From positions 62,001-126,000 of the forward strand of contig JAACJK010000067.1 in assembly GCA_013368325.1 (NCBI GenBank): 64,000 bases of DNA, in the 5' to 3' direction. This document shows positions 60,787 to 64,000 of the stretch, in pieces (the stretch's first letter is position 1; each line of letters opens with the position of its first letter). The notes beneath the pieces are model-generated. The model was not told where the DNA came from. It did no database searches and worked only from the letters and a program-made list of their open reading frames with translations. This stretch comes from Ephemerocybe angulata (Eukaryota > Basidiomycota > Agaricomycetes > Agaricales > Psathyrellaceae). A program made the position numbers and the translations under genes.

Positions 60787-62674
60787 ATGCCAGCAGTAAA
60801 CTCCCCTCCCGAGTTCAAGTGGGCCCATCTCTGGCAGCCTGCGATCGTTAACCCCGTCAACCTCAAGAGTTATACGATCCCATTCTTTAACCTTCGTGAC
60901 CCATACTCGCGATCGTTCCACCTTAGTTGGCGTACGTACTACCCCGCACTTCTATCTTATCAGCCTATCTAATGACAGGACCTTATATCTCACAGTGGGA
61001 TTCTTCGTCGCGTTTCTATCCTGGTTTGCGTTTCCACCCCTCATCCCAGAGGCCATCAAGTCCGACCTTAAACTCACGAAGGACGAAATCGCCAACTCTA
61101 ACATCATCTCGCTATGTGCTACACTTCTCGTCCGACTGGTGACGGGACCCCTCGTCGACAGCTACGGCCCTAGGAAGGTCATGGCAGCTCTTTTGATCTT
61201 AGGCGCCATCCCATCTGGCCTTGCAGGGACTGCCCACAACGCGACAAGTCTCTACGTCCTACGGTTCTTCATTGGAATCCTCGGCGGCACCTTCGTCCCT
61301 TGCCAGGCCTGGACTTCGGCGTTCTTCGATAAGAACATCGTTGGCACGGCGAACGCCATTGTCGGAGGCTGGGGTAACATGGGGTGAGAGGGGCAGTGCC
61401 TTTGAACGACAGGCTCGAGGCTAACTTTTCTCTTTCAGTGGTGGAGCAACGTTCGCGATTATGGCCTCCGTTTACGAAGGACTCCGACACCTCGGATTAA
61501 CCCAGCACGTCGCCTGGCGCGTCTCTTTCGTTGCAGTCCCGTGAGTTCATCCTGCGCCTCTATCGAAAGTTCCGAGAGCTCACCAATACGCACAGTGCGC
61601 CGGTCCTCATTCTTGTCGCCGTTTTGACCTTGATATTCGGCCAGGACCATCCTGCCGGAAAGTGGTCTCAACGCCACAACATTCCCGCCGCTGGACTCAC
61701 GGAAATCGATGGCGAGCCGACCATCAACCAGAACCCCGACGACGAAGACGACGACTTGGAGAAGAAGAAGGACACCGTCACCGTTTCCGTCGTCGAGGCC
61801 GAGGACGTGCCAGTCATCAAGTCGACCGTCGATATCGCCGTCAACGAGGCCCTGACGCTCAAGACGGCACTCAAAATCGTCTCCAACCCTCTCACCTGGC
61901 TCCCAGCTCTCGCCTACGTTACGACCTTCGGCTTCGAGTTGGCCCTCGACGCGAAGATGGCCGACGTTCTGTACACACTCTACAACAAGCGACTCGACGG
62001 CTTCGACCAGAAGACTGCTGGTTATTACACTTCCGTCTTGTACGTCGTACAAGCTGAATATTCGTTCGTGGACTAAATTTTACCCTCCAGCGGTTTCCTC
62101 AACATTGTCACCCGTCCATTTGGTGGATACGTCGGTGATGTCGTCTACCGGCGCTGGGGCACTGCAGGCAAGAAGTGGTGGACGCTCGCTTGCGGACTGA
62201 TTATGGGCGCGAGTACGATTGGTGGTGGCTTCTACCTCACCGGCACCACCGTTCCTCACCGTACGTCCCGACATCACCCAGCCACCGGCGCTCTCGGTAC
62301 TGAAAAATACCTTCCTTTTAGTCGCCATCGTCATGGGTGTCTTCTGTGTCGCTGCCATATTCTCAGAGCTTGGAAATGGCGCCAACTTCGCCCTCGTTCC
62401 GCATTGCAACGCCTACAACAACGTGAGTTCCGTGGCTTATCTATCCCCCTCATACCCGCCCTGCGAGTCGTTTTTGGTCCGGATTTCCATTAATGGCCTA
62501 TATTTTTCTTTACAGGGCGTCATGTCAGGCATTGTCGGCGCCGCAGGAAACACTGGGGGCATCCTTTTCACCCTCATCTTCCGTATGCAGCCTGCGAAGG
62601 CGTGGTGGATCATGGGGGTCGTCTGCGTTGCTATCAACGCAGGTTTGGCGGTGATTCCAGTACCAAAACTCTGA
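60787..62674 (+). CDS. nrtA: nitrate/nitrite transporter, MFS NNP family
   Basis: Multi-exon gene starting MPAVNSPPEFKWAHLWQPAI. NNP-family features: an N-terminal segment before TM1 (NPVNLKSYTIPFFNLRDPYS), GFFVAFLSWFAFPPLIPEAI, the MFS loop motif LVTGPLVDSYGPRKVMAAL, and the first nitrate signature AIVGGWGNMGGGATF and the second GIVGAAGNTGGILF. A large acidic cytosolic loop (DDEDDDLEKKKDTV) splits the two six-TM halves, as in fungal NrtA/CrnA. It is predicted to import nitrate (with protons) at the plasma membrane. It lies in the niiA-nrtA-niaD cluster and would be co-induced by nitrate and repressed by ammonium. Introns were checked by frame; the acceptors before GFFVAF, GGGATF, PVLILVAV, FGFLNIVTR and LAIVMGVF all keep phase. 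Confidence 0.95.
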
Positions 62675-63245
62675 ATGTAGATAGATGTTATCTTCCCGTC
62701 CTTTCATCTTGTCCACTATCTTTTGATTACGTACCGTACTCATTTGTTCACTTGCGGCGGATTGGCTTCAAAATCGGTACCTGTAAACTTATTCTGTCAA
62801 TGTGAGAACACAAAGCTATGGCCGCTCCCGGGCCGTCTACTTGGGACGACTATCTGGCACACGATAAGATGGATAGAGAACTTGAGAAGAAAGATTAGAT
62901 ATTCCAGGAGGTCCTTCTATCTCTCAAAATATACTATCCCATATCAGGTCTATTTGTTGCGCTCCAAAGGAGTGGGTCGCTTCCCCGAAAGCGCTGGTGA
63001 GAAGGTCAGATTCGATTAATCCGTTTGCCAGATGCACGCACGTACGGGGAGGCTCCCCAACATCTCGTTAGCCATTGGCTGCCGAAAACCCGAAACCGCC
63101 GTGAAGAGGGTCGCACCTGTTTGATCTAGATTTGAGGGTTCTGGACGGAGAGGGTATCAGACCTTTCCCCCCCACCCACCTCGCCACCTTGTTCCACCAC
63201 CCCAGCCTTTCCCCTCCTCACCAACGAGATAGTCACTTTGCTATC
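62675..63245 (+). promoter_or_regulatory. nrtA 3' flank and niaD promoter
   Basis: About 570 bp. A GATAAG site is seen near 62863 (CACGATAAGATGG). The 80 bp before the niaD ATG is pyrimidine-rich (CCACCCCAGCCTTTCCCCTC), a typical fungal leader. Confidence 0.55.
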
Positions 63246-64000
63246 ATGGACAAGCTTCAAAAGCGCCTCAGCCAACTCAGGAACTTCAACAAAAAGCCAG
63301 ACCGAAAGCCAGCTGCTGACACTAACCCGAGTTCATCTGCGAGCTCTGAGGGTTCTAAGTCGCAGTCGGCACTCTCCTCGTCGAACGTATCCAGTGGACC
63401 TGACAGCCCGGCCTCTGGGACATTGCCAGAGCCCTTCTACCCAGTCTCCCTTGGGGATGCTGCGAGCGACCTTCCAGTTGTCTTGGGAAAGATTCCCGAG
63501 AACCTCGGAGTCCCAGCCATCCCAGCAGTCGGCGCGCCCGAAGCTATTGATACACAGGACAAGTGAGTTCGCATACTTCAAAGTAGACCCGTTGGTTGAC
63601 CGTTCCGATTCCATCGTGGCAGAGGGACGCCGGACAAATGGGTGCCCAGGGACCCTCGCATGGTCCGTCTAACGGGGAAGCATCCTTTCAACGCTGAAGC
63701 GAAGTTATCCGACCTGTATAGCCAAGGGTTCTTCACCTCGACGAATCTCTTCTTCGTCCGAAACCATGGCGCCGTACCCGAAGTGGACATCGAAAAGGCG
63801 AAGAATTGGCAGGTCGAGATCAATGGGTAAGCACATATCTAGTCCGGGCGTTTGTCGAGCTTAACAAGGATCGCCAGATTGTGCAACAACCCAGTGTCGT
63901 TTTCGGTTGACGATCTTCGGCGAACTTTCGAAGTCATCACAATCCCCATCACCTTGGTTTGCGCAGGAAACAGGCGAAAGGAGCAGAACGTCGTCCAGAA
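63246..64000 (+). CDS. niaD: nitrate reductase, 5' part (continues beyond window)
   Basis: Three exons in view: 63246-63562, 63623-63826 and 63878 to the edge. The N-terminal 80 residues are Ser/Ala/Lys-rich (MDKLQKRLSQLRNFNKKPDR) and probably disordered. The molybdopterin-binding sulphite oxidase fold starts with KWVPRDPRMVRLTGKHPFNA and goes on to FFVRNHGAVPEVD, and FEVITIPITLVCAGNRRKEQ contains the Mo-cofactor Cys (LVCAGNRR). That matches eukaryotic assimilatory nitrate reductases; cytochrome b5, FAD and NADPH domains should lie outside the window. It reduces nitrate to nitrite in the cytosol. The position next to nrtA completes the usual cluster. Confidence 0.93.

Overview
The window reads as a piece of nuclear genome from a filamentous basidiomycete, most likely an Agaricomycete. 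Nearly every gene is cut by several 45-110 nt GT-AG introns. Gene families typical of that group are present: F-box/LRR-like proteins, lineage-specific seven-TM proteins, an EGH16-like secreted protein, a Crh-type chitin-glucan transglycosylase, and a niiA-nrtA-niaD nitrate cluster. Protein-coding loci alternate with gene-poor stretches of 1.5-5 kb. No rRNA, tRNA or CRISPR was recognised. No intact transposon was recognised either.

Left part (1-20.3 kb): an Sds23-like four-CBS-domain protein (minus strand, 3' end outside the window) shares a 271-bp divergent promoter with a class 3 lipase. Then come an F-box/LRR-like gene, an EGH16-like secreted protein with a long Ala/Thr/Lys/Asp repeat tail, and glutamine:fructose-6-phosphate amidotransferase (GFA1). 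Next is an unusual peptide locus: a decayed tandem array of 20-codon repeats, followed about 0.8 kb later by a tiny secreted peptide gene carrying a duplicated 9-residue unit. A GFA-fold (formaldehyde-activating/CENP-V type) enzyme and an O-fucosyltransferase-like type II membrane protein follow.

Middle part (20.6-45 kb): an intact 644-residue F-box protein; two paralogous seven-TM proteins in the same orientation 4.8 kb apart; and a very large (about 2640 residue) helical-repeat-like protein with 11 exons, possibly the fungal UNC80 family.

Right part (45-64 kb): a Crh-type GH16 enzyme with a chitin-binding module, two tandem secreted beta-carbonic anhydrases, a frameshifted second copy of the F-box gene in inverted orientation with its upstream flank duplicated too, and the nitrate assimilation cluster. 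The cluster has nitrite reductase diverging from a nitrate/nitrite transporter, then nitrate reductase running off the right edge. The divergent promoter holds a near-perfect paired GATA palindrome, as expected for nitrogen repression control. The nitrite reductase begins with a textbook N-myristoylation-like sequence.

Functionally, GFA1 (UDP-GlcNAc supply) and the Crh enzyme (chitin-glucan cross-linking) serve the cell wall. The nitrate cluster takes up nitrate and reduces it to ammonium. The most novel-looking item is the repeat-peptide locus at 14.9-16.3 kb.
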